Shown: piece by piece, positions 17,649 to 27,074 of the stretch
How positions within the stretch are numbered: position 1 is the first letter of the stretch
Layout of the letters: each line of letters opens with the position of its first letter
Source of the DNA: an uncultured Idiomarina sp.
GTDB lineage: Bacteria > Pseudomonadota > Gammaproteobacteria > Enterobacterales > Alteromonadaceae
Assembly: GCA_946885915.1 (NCBI GenBank)
Contig: CAMPHF010000008.1
Span: 62,001 to 126,000 of the forward strand
Reading direction: 5' to 3'
DNA: 64,000 bases
The notes under the pieces: generated by a model
What the model saw: the letters and a program-made list of their open reading frames with translations, nothing else
Database searches by the model: none
What the model was told of the DNA's origin: nothing
Position numbers and translations under genes: made by a program

Positions 17649-18473
17649 ATGAAAGCGCTCGGGTTTTGGCTATGTCTGGCCGTCAGCAGCATTGTTCCGG
17701 TTGCCGCACAAACCTTACCCACCGCAGTCCAGGATGATTTAGCCCATTACTTGCCGCCCGGCGAACATCGCTGGCTGACCACCGGGAACGATCGTTACCT
17801 GCTACTTGAGCGCGAAGCCTTGCAACCGCTTGAGCGAGGGGTGGTCATTCATATCGCGGATTGGGGCACGCACCCGCTGCAAAATCCGATCATGCGCACC
17901 CTTTATCAAGAATTGCCGCGCTATGGTTGGCAGACCTTTTCATTGCAACCACCACTCACCCCATTGCATACCGATATGCTGCAACAGCCACCGGTGGATG
18001 AGCGTTACCCAACCGCGGTCGGTGACGAAGTACTGGCACCGTTGCGGGCGCAACTGCGCGCGCGATTACAGTTGGTGATGGACGAACTGGTGGCCTATAG
18101 CGGGTTTGTGATTTTAATTGCGGAAGGGCGCAGTGCCGCGCTGTTGAATCAGGCGCTGTTAGCCGACCTAGCAAGTGATACTAATTTAGCTCAACCTGTG
18201 CGCCCTGATGCGTTAATTGTACTTAATCCACACTTGCCGCAATACAGTCTAAATCAGCAAGTTGCGGTGGAGCTTGCCCAACTGCCATTGCCGGTGTTTG
18301 ACATTACCAGCGCCGATGCCAACAGCTGGGCACTAAGCACCGCCGAACATCGCGCACTGCAAGCGCAGCGATTTCAGCATCGAAGCTATCGAACGCGAAC
18401 TTGGCCTGCCGCAGTGGCACCGACTTTGGCACTACAGAGCGTGCGGGGCTGGCTGCACTATCAAGGTTTCTAA
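17649..18473 (+). CDS. secreted DUF3530 (alpha/beta-hydrolase-like) protein
   Basis: A protein of 274 residues from the ATG at 17649, which gives a clean signal peptide (MKALGFWLCLAVSSIVPVAA). Earlier starts at 17607 (ATG) and 17583 (TTG) would put a polar extension in front of it. The body has the features of the DUF3530 family: an N-terminal block with ERGVVIHIADWGTHP, a segment GFVILIAEGRSAALLNQAL where an alpha/beta hydrolase nucleophile elbow would be, and PDALIVLNPHLPQ. The usual GxSxG is not present (EGRSAA is found instead), so catalysis is uncertain. It lies downstream of rluA by 141 bases and converges on djlA. Function is unknown; family call is moderate. Confidence 0.65.
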   Translation: MKALGFWLCLAVSSIVPVAAQTLPTAVQDDLAHYLPPGEHRWLTTGNDRYLLLEREALQPLERGVVIHIADWGTHPLQNPIMRTLYQELPRYGWQTFSLQPPLTPLHTDMLQQPPVDERYPTAVGDEVLAPLRAQLRARLQLVMDELVAYSGFVILIAEGRSAALLNQALLADLASDTNLAQPVRPDALIVLNPHLPQYSLNQQVAVELAQLPLPVFDITSADANSWALSTAEHRALQAQRFQHRSYRTRTWPAAVAPTLALQSVRGWLHYQGF

Positions 18474-18475
18474 AA

Positions 18476-18549
18476 GCTAGCTTCGCGCAGGGCTTTTAAC
18501 AGCCAGCTTCGCGCCAGGTTTTCAACCGCCAGCGCCATCGCGCCTGCGG
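18476..18549. repeat. degenerate 26-base tandem repeat between convergent genes
   Basis: Two adjacent 26-base units at 18476-18501 and 18502-18527 match at 20 of 26 positions; both contain AGCTTCGCGC followed by a T-run and AAC. A third partial unit with the GCCAGC...CGCGCC pattern begins at 18528 and runs to the end of djlA. The array fills the space between the DUF3530 gene and djlA, which converge here. It may be a small local expansion or part of a terminator region. Confidence 0.6.
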
Positions 18550-19383
18550 CTATTTCATTTGCCGTGCTTGTTTGACGGTTTCGTAAGCAGCTTGAATATT
18601 TTGGGCTTTTGCTTGCGCGGATTTTTTCATTTCTTCGGGCAAGCCTTGTGCTGCTAATTTATCCGGATGATGGCGTGCCATTAGTTTTCGATACGCCTTT
18701 TTTATCTCGGCATCGGTCATACTGGCCTGCACCCCAAGTACTTCGTAGGCATCGGCTAGTTCTGCACGTGGATCAGGTGCTTGCTGGCGTTGTTGCGAGC
18801 GACCTTGTTGCTGGTGAAAACGCCGTGATGCGCCTTGCATTTTCATCCATTGGTCCAACTCCATACGGCTAAAACCCAAAGCTTTGGCAGTGCGCAGCAG
18901 CACGTCATATTCGGCCTTATCGACGCGTCGATCATTCAATACATTGGTGATCAATTGCTCTAAAAATAGCTGCAGAATATCGCGCCGACTCGCAAATGCA
19001 GCGCGAAATTCTTTTACCGCCACTTCCAGCGGGTAGCCGGGATCTTTGCCTTCGCGAAAAGCCTCTTGCGCCTGTTTACGCGCATCACTATCAAGCTCAA
19101 AGACATCCATAAGCGTGCTGGCTTGGGCAATATCAGCCTTGGTGACTTGGCCTTTGGCTTTCGCCACGTGCCCCAATACCGCAAACATGGTGTAGACAAA
19201 ACTAGCATCGTGGCCACTTTGCGCAGCGCCAAAAATAAAACGCCCTAACCCACCAGCGCGGTCAAAATCTTGAGCGTAGGCTTTGTCAAACCAATGACCA
19301 ACGGCGAATCCCAATATAGCGCCCGGCCATTTACCGACTAAAAAGCCCAATCCGGCCGCAATCAGTTTGCCCCAAATCATCAT
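18550..19383 (-). CDS. djlA: co-chaperone DjlA (membrane-anchored DnaJ-like protein)
   Basis: A 277-residue protein with the three parts of DjlA. There is an N-terminal glycine-rich membrane segment (about residues 6-30, with the GKWPGAILGFAVGHWFD pattern), a TerB-like helical domain (about 50-185), and a C-terminal J domain (about 205-272) with the essential HPD in ARHHPDKL. DjlA is an inner-membrane partner of DnaK; in E. coli it acts with the Rcs pathway. A Gln/Arg-rich linker separates TerB from the J domain. Two ATGs in a row start the gene; the first overlaps the murU stop by four bases. This amgK-murU-djlA order is common in gammaproteobacteria. Confidence 0.93.
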   Translation of the reverse strand: MMIWGKLIAAGLGFLVGKWPGAILGFAVGHWFDKAYAQDFDRAGGLGRFIFGAAQSGHDASFVYTMFAVLGHVAKAKGQVTKADIAQASTLMDVFELDSDARKQAQEAFREGKDPGYPLEVAVKEFRAAFASRRDILQLFLEQLITNVLNDRRVDKAEYDVLLRTAKALGFSRMELDQWMKMQGASRRFHQQQGRSQQRQQAPDPRAELADAYEVLGVQASMTDAEIKKAYRKLMARHHPDKLAAQGLPEEMKKSAQAKAQNIQAAYETVKQARQMK

Positions 19384-20069
19384 GTTGCTGACAACTCCTC
19401 ATCTAAGTTCTGTAGGCGCTCCGGCGTACCGACGTCGGTCCAGCGCCCCGGCCACACCGTAGCCGCAATGGTTCCGGCATTCAGTTGCGCATCAAATAAC
19501 GGCCGTAGCGGCACAAAAGCCTCTGTTCCGGCGCGATAATCAGCGAAGAAGCGCGTGGCATAGCGCGCAATGCCAGCAAAGGTATAGCTGGCGCGCTGCT
19601 CGTTAGCTGCCACCAAGGTGCCATTTTCAATGCTAAAGTCACCCTGCGGATGTTGCGGCGGATTCTCGACCAGCACTAACTGGGCCAAATGCCCCGCCAG
19701 CGCTGGTAGCTGCGCCAACTCCAAGTCACAATAAACATCGCCATTGACCACCACAAACTGCTGCGGATCTAATAATGGTAATGCGCGAATAATTCCGCCG
19801 GCCGTTTCTAACCCACCTTCCGGCTCGACCGAATAATGAATGTGCAAACCATACGCTGAACCATCACCCAACACAGCCGGAAACTGTTCCGCCAGGTGCG
19901 CACAGTTGATCACCACTTCTCGGTGACCTGCCCGCGCTAAATTCTCTAAGTGATAAGCAATCAGTGGCTTGCCGGCAACGGTCAGCAGCGGCTTTGGGGT
20001 TGTGTCGCTTAACGGCCGCATGCGCGCACCGCGGCCCGCCGCTAAAATCATTGCGGTTGCGGCAGCCAT
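19380..20069 (-). CDS. murU: N-acetylmuramate-1-phosphate uridylyltransferase
   Basis: A 229-residue nucleotidyltransferase with the signature MILAAGRGARMRPLSDTTPKPLL split across residues 7-29 (AAGRGARMRPL, then TPKPLL) and VVNGDVYCD for metal binding. It belongs to the glucose-1-phosphate thymidylyl/uridylyltransferase family. Directly after amgK (one-base gap), it is best read as MurU, which makes UDP-MurNAc from MurNAc 1-phosphate in the recycling pathway that bypasses de novo MurA/MurB synthesis, first described in Pseudomonas. Its stop overlaps the djlA start. The alternative is a generic sugar nucleotidyltransferase, but the context argues against that. Confidence 0.9.
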   Translation of the reverse strand: MAAATAMILAAGRGARMRPLSDTTPKPLLTVAGKPLIAYHLENLARAGHREVVINCAHLAEQFPAVLGDGSAYGLHIHYSVEPEGGLETAGGIIRALPLLDPQQFVVVNGDVYCDLELAQLPALAGHLAQLVLVENPPQHPQGDFSIENGTLVAANEQRASYTFAGIARYATRFFADYRAGTEAFVPLRPLFDAQLNAGTIAATVWPGRWTDVGTPERLQNLDEELSAT

Positions 20070-20070
20070 A

Positions 20071-21087
20071 TTATGCCGATGCTCGCAGGCGTTGTTGCCA
20101 AGCCGGTAACACGCGCGTCACTAACCAATCATGGTAGTCAGCCAATTGTGGATAAAGACTCGCGACTTGTTGTAAGTAACGCAAGGTCCGTGGAATATCA
20201 TTCAAATAACCATCCTTACCATCGCGATGGTAAAGCCTTGCAAAAATACCTGCCGCTTTGGTGTGACGCTGCAGCCCCATCCAATCAAATTGGTGCTGCC
20301 ACTGCTGGGCGCTTAACTGCGCAGGCAGCAATTGTTCGGCTTGCAATAACTGCCGGGCATACTGTGCTAACTGTTCAACTTGTTCGCGCGGCCAAGCGAC
20401 ATAGCAATCTCGTAACAGCGACACCACGTCATAGCTAATCGGCCCACACACGGCGTCTTGAAAATCAATGGTGGCCAGCGATTCATCGTCCAACACCATA
20501 ATATTGCGCGCATGATAATCGCGATGTACACCTACTTGCGGCTGCGCCAACGCATTATCGACCATTAGCTGACAAAACGACGCCCACAATTGCAGCTCCG
20601 CTTCGCTTAACTCTAGACCCAAGTGGCGCGCCAACAACCAATCGCTAAACAGTGCCAGTTCCCGCCGTAACAAGGCTTCATCATAGGCGGGTAATGGGCC
20701 GCCCGCGGTGCGCGTTACGCGCATAATATTAGGTAACAACTGCAGCGCTTGTTGGTAATAAGCTTGCATGTTGTGCTCACTCAATTTGCTCAACAATAAC
20801 GTGGAGCCTAAATCGCTTAACAACATGAATCCGCGTTTTTCATTCACTGCCAGAACTTCGGGCACCGGAACCCCTGCCGCCGCGTACGCCTCCGCCACCT
20901 CAACAAAAGGTTTGATGGGCTCTTGCTGGGGTGGTGCATCAACCGCAATGACACTCTGATTACCGTCAGTACCGCGAAAATAACGCCGGAAACTGGCGTC
21001 ACCAGACACGGTTTGTAGCGGCCCCTGCGTGTAGCCTGTAGCGGTTTCCACCCACGCTTTTAATTCCACTTCACGTTGATTTTCCAC
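20071..21087 (-). CDS. amgK: N-acetylmuramate/N-acetylglucosamine anomeric kinase
   Basis: A 338-residue member of the aminoglycoside phosphotransferase (APH) fold. The catalytic loop is GVHRDYHARNIMVLD (about residues 188-202), and the metal-binding motif follows as TIDFQDAVCGP. AmgK phosphorylates MurNAc or GlcNAc at C1, feeding MurU encoded immediately downstream. The start is a GTG at 21087, preceded closely by GGGGG; the protein then begins ENQREVELKAWVE, matching the family. It is divergent from lptD with about 100 bases between them. With anmK elsewhere in the window (32674), this genome appears able to recover anhydro-MurNAc as well as MurNAc, though the step linking them (MurNAc 6-phosphate phosphatase) is not in view. 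Confidence 0.9.
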   Translation of the reverse strand: MENQREVELKAWVETATGYTQGPLQTVSGDASFRRYFRGTDGNQSVIAVDAPPQQEPIKPFVEVAEAYAAAGVPVPEVLAVNEKRGFMLLSDLGSTLLLSKLSEHNMQAYYQQALQLLPNIMRVTRTAGGPLPAYDEALLRRELALFSDWLLARHLGLELSEAELQLWASFCQLMVDNALAQPQVGVHRDYHARNIMVLDDESLATIDFQDAVCGPISYDVVSLLRDCYVAWPREQVEQLAQYARQLLQAEQLLPAQLSAQQWQHQFDWMGLQRHTKAAGIFARLYHRDGKDGYLNDIPRTLRYLQQVASLYPQLADYHDWLVTRVLPAWQQRLRASA

Positions 21088-21191
21088 TTTTCCCCCAAAT
21101 CCTCATTTCAAGCGTGTATGCGCATAGCGACAGGCGCCGTTTTGCTTTATCATACCTGACAATTTATCACGTTATGAATCACACCCAAGGC

Positions 21192-23441
21192 ATGAGCAAA
21201 AGAAAATTACGAATCTTTGCCCTCAGCGCTAGCTTGCTTAGTTTACCAAGTTGGGCGCAATCAGCGTATTCATGCGTGGCCAGTCAAGATCTGTTTCCCG
21301 TTTACACCCAGTCCATCAAAAACTTGGACGCGAACACCATTGGGGTTCGCGCCGACCGCTCAGTATTGGACGAAAACACCCAAGTTGCTTCCTTTTTTGG
21401 CAATGTCGAAGTGCAATTTAACGAGCAGCGGCTGTTTACGGATAATGCCGAAGTGAATCAATTGAGCGGCAACATTGTGGCGGCCGGCGCCACCTCATTT
21501 ACCAACGGCTATGTACAAGTGGTGAGTGAGGATTTCCAATTTGCCAGTGCCGCTGAACAAGCCCAACTCGCTGACGCCAAATATTTGATTAACGCCAATG
21601 GCGCGCGGGGCCAAGCTGATGAATTGCGGCTGACTCCGCAATCGTTAGATTTATATGGTGCAACCTTTACCACCTGCCCCGAGCCAGTGCCCGCGTGGCA
21701 ATTAAAAGCCGCGGAAATAAACATTAGCGAAGACGAAGCTTGGGGTGAGGCGTGGCACGCCCGTTTTGAAGTCTTTGGGGTGCCGCTGTTGTATTTACCC
21801 TATATTAACTTCCCCACTAGCGATGCGCGTAAGAGCGGCTTGTTGTTTCCGACCATTAGCTCGTCATCGAATCATGGGTTTGAGTTTGAGTTACCTTATT
21901 ATATTAATATCGCGCCGAATTTAGACGCCACCATTACCCCGCGATATATGGCACGTCGTGGTCTGCAAGGGCTGCTAGAGTTTCGTTATCTAACCGAGCG
22001 CCACGAAGGTCAGTTAAACCTTGAATATTTGCCTGAAGATAAGAGTATAGACACTAATAACTCACGTTATTTGTGGCACGTTGAGCATACCGCTAACCTT
22101 AATCAGAACTGGCGTGGCTACGTCAATAGTACGGTCATTAGTGACGATGATTACTTGAACGATTTCGGCAGTGATTTTGCTGGCCGTGCAGACACTCAGC
22201 TGTATCGTCATCTGCAACTTGATCATGTGAGTGATGCTTGGCACAGCCGCCTGCGGATTGAAGATTTCGATGTGTTAGGTGACTTCCGTTCGCCCTATCG
22301 AACCTTGCCGGCAATTACCACTCGGTTTAGCAAAGGCGATCAGCACTTAAATTATGAAGTATTGGCTGACTTTACCCATTTTCGAAATCAAGCAGACAGC
22401 TCCAATTATGCCAGTCGCGTTCACTTACAGCCGACCTTAAGCTACAGCGATGAGCAACCTGCTTATGATTGGATAGCTGAGCTTGGCTACGCCTTTACTT
22501 ATTACCAGCAAGAAAGTCGCGATTTAGCCATCGCCGACTCAACCACCCGTGCGTTACCGAACTTTCGCTGGCGTGGACGGGTAAATTTCGAGCGTCAGTT
22601 TAACTATGATGGCGAATCGCTGTTGCAAACCCTGCAACCACAAATTCAATATTTATATGTGCCTTACCGTGATCAGTCTAATATTGGCGTTTATGACACC
22701 ACCTTAATGCAAGAAGACTATAACGGTTTATTCCGCGCCCGCCGGTTTACTGGCTTAGATCGGATTGCGGATGCTAACCAAGTCACTATCGGTGCGACCA
22801 CCAGCGTGTTTAACGACCGTGCGCGGGAACTGTTGCGCTTCAGTTTGGCGCAGATTCATTACTTTACCGATAGCCGGACCTTGCTACTAGCGGAACAGAG
22901 CCGCGCGGAGAATAGTGCTTCCGATTTAGCGGCGGAGTTATCGTTTCGTATTAGTGACCGCTGGTCGTTCAATAGCGCGATTCAGTATGACGGGGAACTC
23001 AATAGCACTCGCAAGAGTCAGACTGCCGTAGAATATCGTAAAGATGCGCAAAATCTGATCCAAGTCAGCCACCGTAATGCCACTAATTTATTAGCCGAAG
23101 ATATCGAACAGGTGGGGATGCAAACCGTTTGGTCGCTGAACGAACGCTGGCAAGTAGCTGGTAACTGGTACTACGACCTAAACAACGGCCGCACCAACGA
23201 TGCTATTTTTGGCGTGCAATACACGAATTGCTGCTGGGCGCTAAGGGTCAGTGCTTATCGTCGCATTAATCGAAATCTTGAGCTATTCCCGGGCGCTGGC
23301 ACTATCGGTCGCCCCGAATTTGACAATGGTGTGAGCGTTCAATTTATTATTAAAGGATTGGGCTCGGACCAGCGTGGATTAATTGATATGCTGGAGCAAA
23401 GTTTGTTCGGCTATCGTCGCCCTTTTTACCTGAGCAATTAG
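21192..23441 (+). CDS. lptD: LPS-assembly outer-membrane protein LptD
   Basis: A 749-residue protein from the ATG at 21192, with a signal peptide (MSKRKLRIFALSASLLSLPS, cleavage after WAQ). An N-terminal OstA/LptA-like jellyroll (about 45-190) is followed by a 26-strand barrel rich in aromatic alternation. The four cysteines that form the essential disulphides are present: Cys28, Cys162 and the pair Cys680-Cys681 (TNCCWAL). LptD with LptE inserts lipopolysaccharide into the outer leaflet. An ATG at 21174 would add six residues and cannot be excluded; a GTG at 21114 is unlikely. It heads the lptD-surA-pdxA-rsmA-apaG-apaH cluster, conserved in E. coli. Confidence 0.97.
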   Translation: MSKRKLRIFALSASLLSLPSWAQSAYSCVASQDLFPVYTQSIKNLDANTIGVRADRSVLDENTQVASFFGNVEVQFNEQRLFTDNAEVNQLSGNIVAAGATSFTNGYVQVVSEDFQFASAAEQAQLADAKYLINANGARGQADELRLTPQSLDLYGATFTTCPEPVPAWQLKAAEINISEDEAWGEAWHARFEVFGVPLLYLPYINFPTSDARKSGLLFPTISSSSNHGFEFELPYYINIAPNLDATITPRYMARRGLQGLLEFRYLTERHEGQLNLEYLPEDKSIDTNNSRYLWHVEHTANLNQNWRGYVNSTVISDDDYLNDFGSDFAGRADTQLYRHLQLDHVSDAWHSRLRIEDFDVLGDFRSPYRTLPAITTRFSKGDQHLNYEVLADFTHFRNQADSSNYASRVHLQPTLSYSDEQPAYDWIAELGYAFTYYQQESRDLAIADSTTRALPNFRWRGRVNFERQFNYDGESLLQTLQPQIQYLYVPYRDQSNIGVYDTTLMQEDYNGLFRARRFTGLDRIADANQVTIGATTSVFNDRARELLRFSLAQIHYFTDSRTLLLAEQSRAENSASDLAAELSFRISDRWSFNSAIQYDGELNSTRKSQTAVEYRKDAQNLIQVSHRNATNLLAEDIEQVGMQTVWSLNERWQVAGNWYYDLNNGRTNDAIFGVQYTNCCWALRVSAYRRINRNLELFPGAGTIGRPEFDNGVSVQFIIKGLGSDQRGLIDMLEQSLFGYRRPFYLSN

Positions 23442-23465
23442 GTCGTAAATAACTAGGTTGTAATT

Positions 23466-24770
23466 ATGATGAAGAAAATGATGCAAGCATGGCTGCTCGG
23501 TGCGGTACTTAGCAGTGCAATGATTGCAAGTAATGCTTTCGCCCAAGGTCAGATCATTGACCGAGTTGCCGTCATTGTAAACGATGGTGTGATCACCGAG
23601 AGTTCGGTGGCAGACATGATGCGGATGGTGAAACAACAAGCCACGCAAAGTGGTCAGGCTTTACCTACCGATGAAACTCTGCGCGTTCAGGTGGTGGACC
23701 GTCTGATCGCCCGTGAACTGCAGCTTCAAATGGCACAGCGCTATGGCATTGATGTGAGCGACGCTCAAGTTGAACAAGCGATTAACGGCATTGCAAGTGA
23801 GCAAGGCATGAACGTCGAACAACTGCGGCAGCTAATCGAAACCAACGGCGACAGTTGGTCAGCCTACCGCGACGACATGCGCCAGCAACTGATTGTGCAA
23901 GAAGTTCAGCGTAATGCGGTGCAGCAGCGCGTCTATGTTTCACCCCAAGAAATCGAGGGGCTAGTGCGGGTTATTGACGAATCTAACCAAGCTGAACAGG
24001 AATATCGCTTACGTCATATCTTAGTCCCCTTACCTGACGGCGCTTCGAGTGACACCGTAACCGAAGTTCGCGCCAACGCCGAAAATGTCATCAAATTAGC
24101 TCGTGATGGAACCCGTGAGTTTGCCGATCTGGCTATTTCTGTATCTGCCGGTAGAGAAGCATTAGAAGGCGGCGACATGGGTTGGATGAACATTAACGAA
24201 ATGCCAAGCTTGTTCGCTGATGCCGTGAATAACACGCGCAAAGGTGACATCGTCGGTCCGCTGCGCAGCGGGGTTGGTTTCCACATCTTAAAAGTGGAAG
24301 ATACTCGTGGTATCGAAACGGTTGAAGTCGAAGAGGTACTGGCACGCCACATCCTGATCCAGCCATCGGTGATTCTGTCTGATAAACGCGCCCGTGAAAT
24401 GCTGCAAGGCTTTTACCAACAGCTACAAGCTGGCACCGCTGATTTTGCTGAATTAGCGCGGGAGCATTCAGCTGATCCCGGTTCGGCGGCAAAAGGTGGT
24501 GAGCTCGGCTGGTCACGTCCAGATGTGTATGCAGAAGCCTTCAAAAATACCATTAACCGGCTTGATGTGGGCGAATTGAGCGAACCTTTTGAAAGCCAAT
24601 TCGGCTGGCACATTGTGGAAGTGTTAGACCGTCGCGTGCAAGACAACACCGAAGCCAGCAAGCGTGACCGTGCATATCAACTTCTGTTTCAACGTAAATA
24701 TCGCGAAGAACTCGCAAACTGGCAGCAAGAGATGCGCGATCAAGCCTACGTTGAAATGGTCGCAGAATGA
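23466..24770 (+). CDS. surA: periplasmic peptidyl-prolyl isomerase and chaperone SurA
   Basis: A 434-residue protein with a signal peptide (MMKKMMQAWLLGAVLSSAMI, cleavage after AFA), an N-terminal chaperone domain beginning DRVAVIVNDGVITES, two parvulin domains (about 170-272 with RLRHILVPLP, and 285-385 with LARHILIQPS and GGELGWSRP), and a C-terminal helix. SurA escorts outer-membrane proteins, LptD among them, to the BAM complex. The start region has two ATGs in a row and a third close by; the first, at 23466, is taken. It follows lptD by 24 bases. Its stop overlaps the pdxA start. Confidence 0.97.
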   Translation: MMKKMMQAWLLGAVLSSAMIASNAFAQGQIIDRVAVIVNDGVITESSVADMMRMVKQQATQSGQALPTDETLRVQVVDRLIARELQLQMAQRYGIDVSDAQVEQAINGIASEQGMNVEQLRQLIETNGDSWSAYRDDMRQQLIVQEVQRNAVQQRVYVSPQEIEGLVRVIDESNQAEQEYRLRHILVPLPDGASSDTVTEVRANAENVIKLARDGTREFADLAISVSAGREALEGGDMGWMNINEMPSLFADAVNNTRKGDIVGPLRSGVGFHILKVEDTRGIETVEVEEVLARHILIQPSVILSDKRAREMLQGFYQQLQAGTADFAELAREHSADPGSAAKGGELGWSRPDVYAEAFKNTINRLDVGELSEPFESQFGWHIVEVLDRRVQDNTEASKRDRAYQLLFQRKYREELANWQQEMRDQAYVEMVAE

Positions 24771-25795
24771 TTCCCCGCCTGGCGCTCACAGTCGGTGAGC
24801 CCGCCGGGATAGGCCCTGACGTGCTGTTGCGCGCTTTGCAACAGCACGATTTAGCGGCGACAGCGGCAGAGTGGGTTATTATTGGCTGCCAACAAACCTT
24901 AACGGCACGCGCCGAACAGTTGCAAATTCCGTTACAGCTAAGTCCCTACTCAATGGCGACTGCTGAGCGCACCGCGCACCTTCCCGGACATGCATTCATC
25001 ATTGATATACCTTGCCAGCAACCAGTGCAACCGGGGCAGTTAAATCCTGCCAACAGCGCCAGCGTGATGGCGATGCTTGAGCGAGCGGCTGATGGTGCAC
25101 AACGCAGTGAATTCGATGCGATAGTAACGGCACCGGTGCATAAAGGTGTGATCAACGATGCCGGCTTCTCGTTTTCTGGGCATACAGAGCTCTTCCAAGC
25201 GCGCGCAAAGGTCGCTGAAGTCGTGATGATGTTAGCCACGGACAACCTCCGGGTTGCGCTAGTGACAACTCATCTCCCCTTGCAGCAAGTACCTGCAGCT
25301 ATTACGCCCACCAAGTTGCGCAGTATTCTAGACATTTTAGTTGCTGATTTAGACCGCAAATTTGGCTTGTCGGCACCCCGAATTTTAGTCTGTGGACTGA
25401 ATCCCCATGCCGGCGAACAAGGCCATTTAGGCGAAGAAGAGATCATGGTGATCACGCCGGTTTTAGAGGCGTTTAACGCACAATTTTCGGCTCAGCCTGC
25501 CGCCCAACGGCCAACCTTAATCGGCCCACTTCCCGCTGACACCTTATTTACGCCTAAATATTTAGCGCACGCCGATGCTGTGCTTGCTATGTATCACGAT
25601 CAAGGCTTGCCTGTGTTAAAATATCAGGGCTTTGGCCGGGCGATGAACATCACCCTTGGGCTGCCCTATATTCGCACCTCCGTCGACCATGGCACCGCGT
25701 TGGATATGGCAGGTAACGCAGGGGTGGATGCCGGTAGTATGCAGGTGGCAATTGCCGAAGCCTTGCGCTTAGCTACTCGACGTACGGCTCAGTAA
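24767..25795 (+). CDS. pdxA: 4-hydroxythreonine-4-phosphate dehydrogenase
   Basis: A 342-residue enzyme of the PdxA family. It oxidises 4-phosphohydroxythreonine to a product that condenses with deoxyxylulose phosphate in pyridoxal phosphate synthesis. The N-terminus LALTVGEPAGIGPDV is diagnostic. Metal-binding histidines lie in GHTELFQ (about residue 140), CGLNPHAGEQGHLG, and MYHDQGLPVLKY. The ATG overlaps the surA stop by four bases (ATGA), indicating coupled translation. epd, whose product acts earlier in the same pathway, is at the left edge of the window. Confidence 0.97.
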   Translation: MIPRLALTVGEPAGIGPDVLLRALQQHDLAATAAEWVIIGCQQTLTARAEQLQIPLQLSPYSMATAERTAHLPGHAFIIDIPCQQPVQPGQLNPANSASVMAMLERAADGAQRSEFDAIVTAPVHKGVINDAGFSFSGHTELFQARAKVAEVVMMLATDNLRVALVTTHLPLQQVPAAITPTKLRSILDILVADLDRKFGLSAPRILVCGLNPHAGEQGHLGEEEIMVITPVLEAFNAQFSAQPAAQRPTLIGPLPADTLFTPKYLAHADAVLAMYHDQGLPVLKYQGFGRAMNITLGLPYIRTSVDHGTALDMAGNAGVDAGSMQVAIAEALRLATRRTAQ

Positions 25796-25847
25796 TACCG
25801 ATAGCGGCAGCACCGCGCTAACTTATTTTTGATATGGATATGAGTGA

Positions 25848-26654
25848 ATGACTAAAGCACATCTTGGCCACATTGCGCGCAAACGTTTTGGCCAAAATTT
25901 TCTTCATGATGACCAAGTCATTGGCGACATCGTTGCTGCTATAGCACCACAGCCAGGTGAAGATCTGATTGAAATAGGCCCGGGCTTAGCGGCATTGACT
26001 GAACCTGTTACCGAGCAAATTGATCACCTTACCGTGGTTGAGTTGGATCGCGATTTAGCTGATCGGCTTGAACAGCATCCATTTTTATCGAAAAAACTCA
26101 CGGTATTTCGTGGCGACGCCCTAAAAACTGATTTTCGTCAATTTTACCGCGGCAAACCGTTGCGCGTATTTGGCAACTTGCCGTACAACATCTCAACGCC
26201 GCTTATGTTTCATCTGTTGAGTTTCAGCGACATCATCAGTGACATGCACTTTATGTTGCAAAAAGAGGTCGTTGATCGCCTCACCGCCGACCCTGGGAGC
26301 AAAACTTTTGGTCGACTAAGTGTGACGGTGCAGCAAATTTGTGAAGTCTCGACCATTTTGCACGTTCCACCTGGCGCTTTTAATCCACCGCCAAAGGTGG
26401 AATCTGCGGTGGTACGGCTGGTTCCCTATCAACAGCCGCCGCATCCTGTTGCTGACCGCGCTTTACTGGCAAAAATTTGTTTGCAGGCCTTCAATCAGCG
26501 CCGTAAGACTATTCGTAATAATCTCAAAGACATTTTATCGGATGCGCAATTTGCAGCGCTTGGCATTGACCCGGGCGCTCGACCTGAAACTTTATCAGTG
26601 GCAGACTATGTCGCCATTACCAATTTGATTGCACGCGAGCATGAGGCGTGCTGA
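25848..26654 (+). CDS. rsmA: 16S rRNA (adenine(1518)-N(6)/adenine(1519)-N(6))-dimethyltransferase
   Basis: A 268-residue KsgA-family methyltransferase that dimethylates A1518 and A1519 near the 3' end of 16S rRNA. Motifs include RFGQNFLHD at the N-terminus, the SAM-binding [10 protein letters not shown] (about residues 44-53), NLPYNIS (motif IV, about 114-120), and [11 protein letters not shown] in the C-terminal domain. The ATG at 25848 gives the family N-terminus. An ATG eight codons' length upstream runs straight into a TGA that overlaps this start. apaG begins 20 bases after the stop. Confidence 0.97.
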   Translation: MTKAHLGHIARKRFGQNFLHDDQVIGDIVAAIAPQPGEDLIEIGPGLAALTEPVTEQIDHLTVVELDRDLADRLEQHPFLSKKLTVFRGDALKTDFRQFYRGKPLRVFGNLPYNISTPLMFHLLSFSDIISDMHFMLQKEVVDRLTADPGSKTFGRLSVTVQQICEVSTILHVPPGAFNPPPKVESAVVRLVPYQQPPHPVADRALLAKICLQAFNQRRKTIRNNLKDILSDAQFAALGIDPGARPETLSVADYVAITNLIAREHEAC

Positions 26655-26673
26655 GCAGACGGAAGCAGTAACT

Positions 26674-27057
26674 ATGTCAGACTACGACAACAGCTGGGTA
26701 GCTATTGAGGTGCGTACACAGTATTTGGCGGCGCAATCAAACCCTGAGCAAAACCAATATGTGTTCGCCTACACCATTACCATTACCAATCAAAGTGAAC
26801 AAACGGTGCAGCTGTTGGATCGAGATTGGAAAATTGTCGATGCTGATCACAAAATAACGCGAGTCGCGGGTGATGGCGTGGTCGGTAAACAACCACAAAT
26901 CGCCCCGGGTGAGTCATTCAGTTATACCAGCGGCACGGTTCTAGCAACGCCAATTGGCAGTATGCAGGGACATTACGGCATGCTCGCCGCGACCGGTGAA
27001 GCATTTAAGGCTGAAATACCGTCGTTTCGCCTTGCTGTGCCTAACATTCTGCACTAG
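26674..27057 (+). CDS. apaG: ApaG (Co2+/Mg2+ efflux protein family, DUF525)
   Basis: A 127-residue beta-sandwich protein of the ApaG family (E. coli 125). Hallmarks are VEVRTQYL-like (here EVRTQYLAAQS), the FAYTITITNQSEQTVQL block, and GEGVVG-like (GDGVVGKQPQIAPGESF) followed by SGTVLATPIGSMQGHYGM. The real start is the ATG at 26674, with GGAAG about nine bases upstream; the ORF open from 26629 would overlap rsmA by 26 bases and add a tail not found in the family. Despite its name, the molecular role of ApaG is unsettled. It sits between rsmA and apaH as in E. coli. Confidence 0.95.
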   Translation: MSDYDNSWVAIEVRTQYLAAQSNPEQNQYVFAYTITITNQSEQTVQLLDRDWKIVDADHKITRVAGDGVVGKQPQIAPGESFSYTSGTVLATPIGSMQGHYGMLAATGEAFKAEIPSFRLAVPNILH

Positions 27058-27074
27058 CACGCTCGCCCCCGCGC

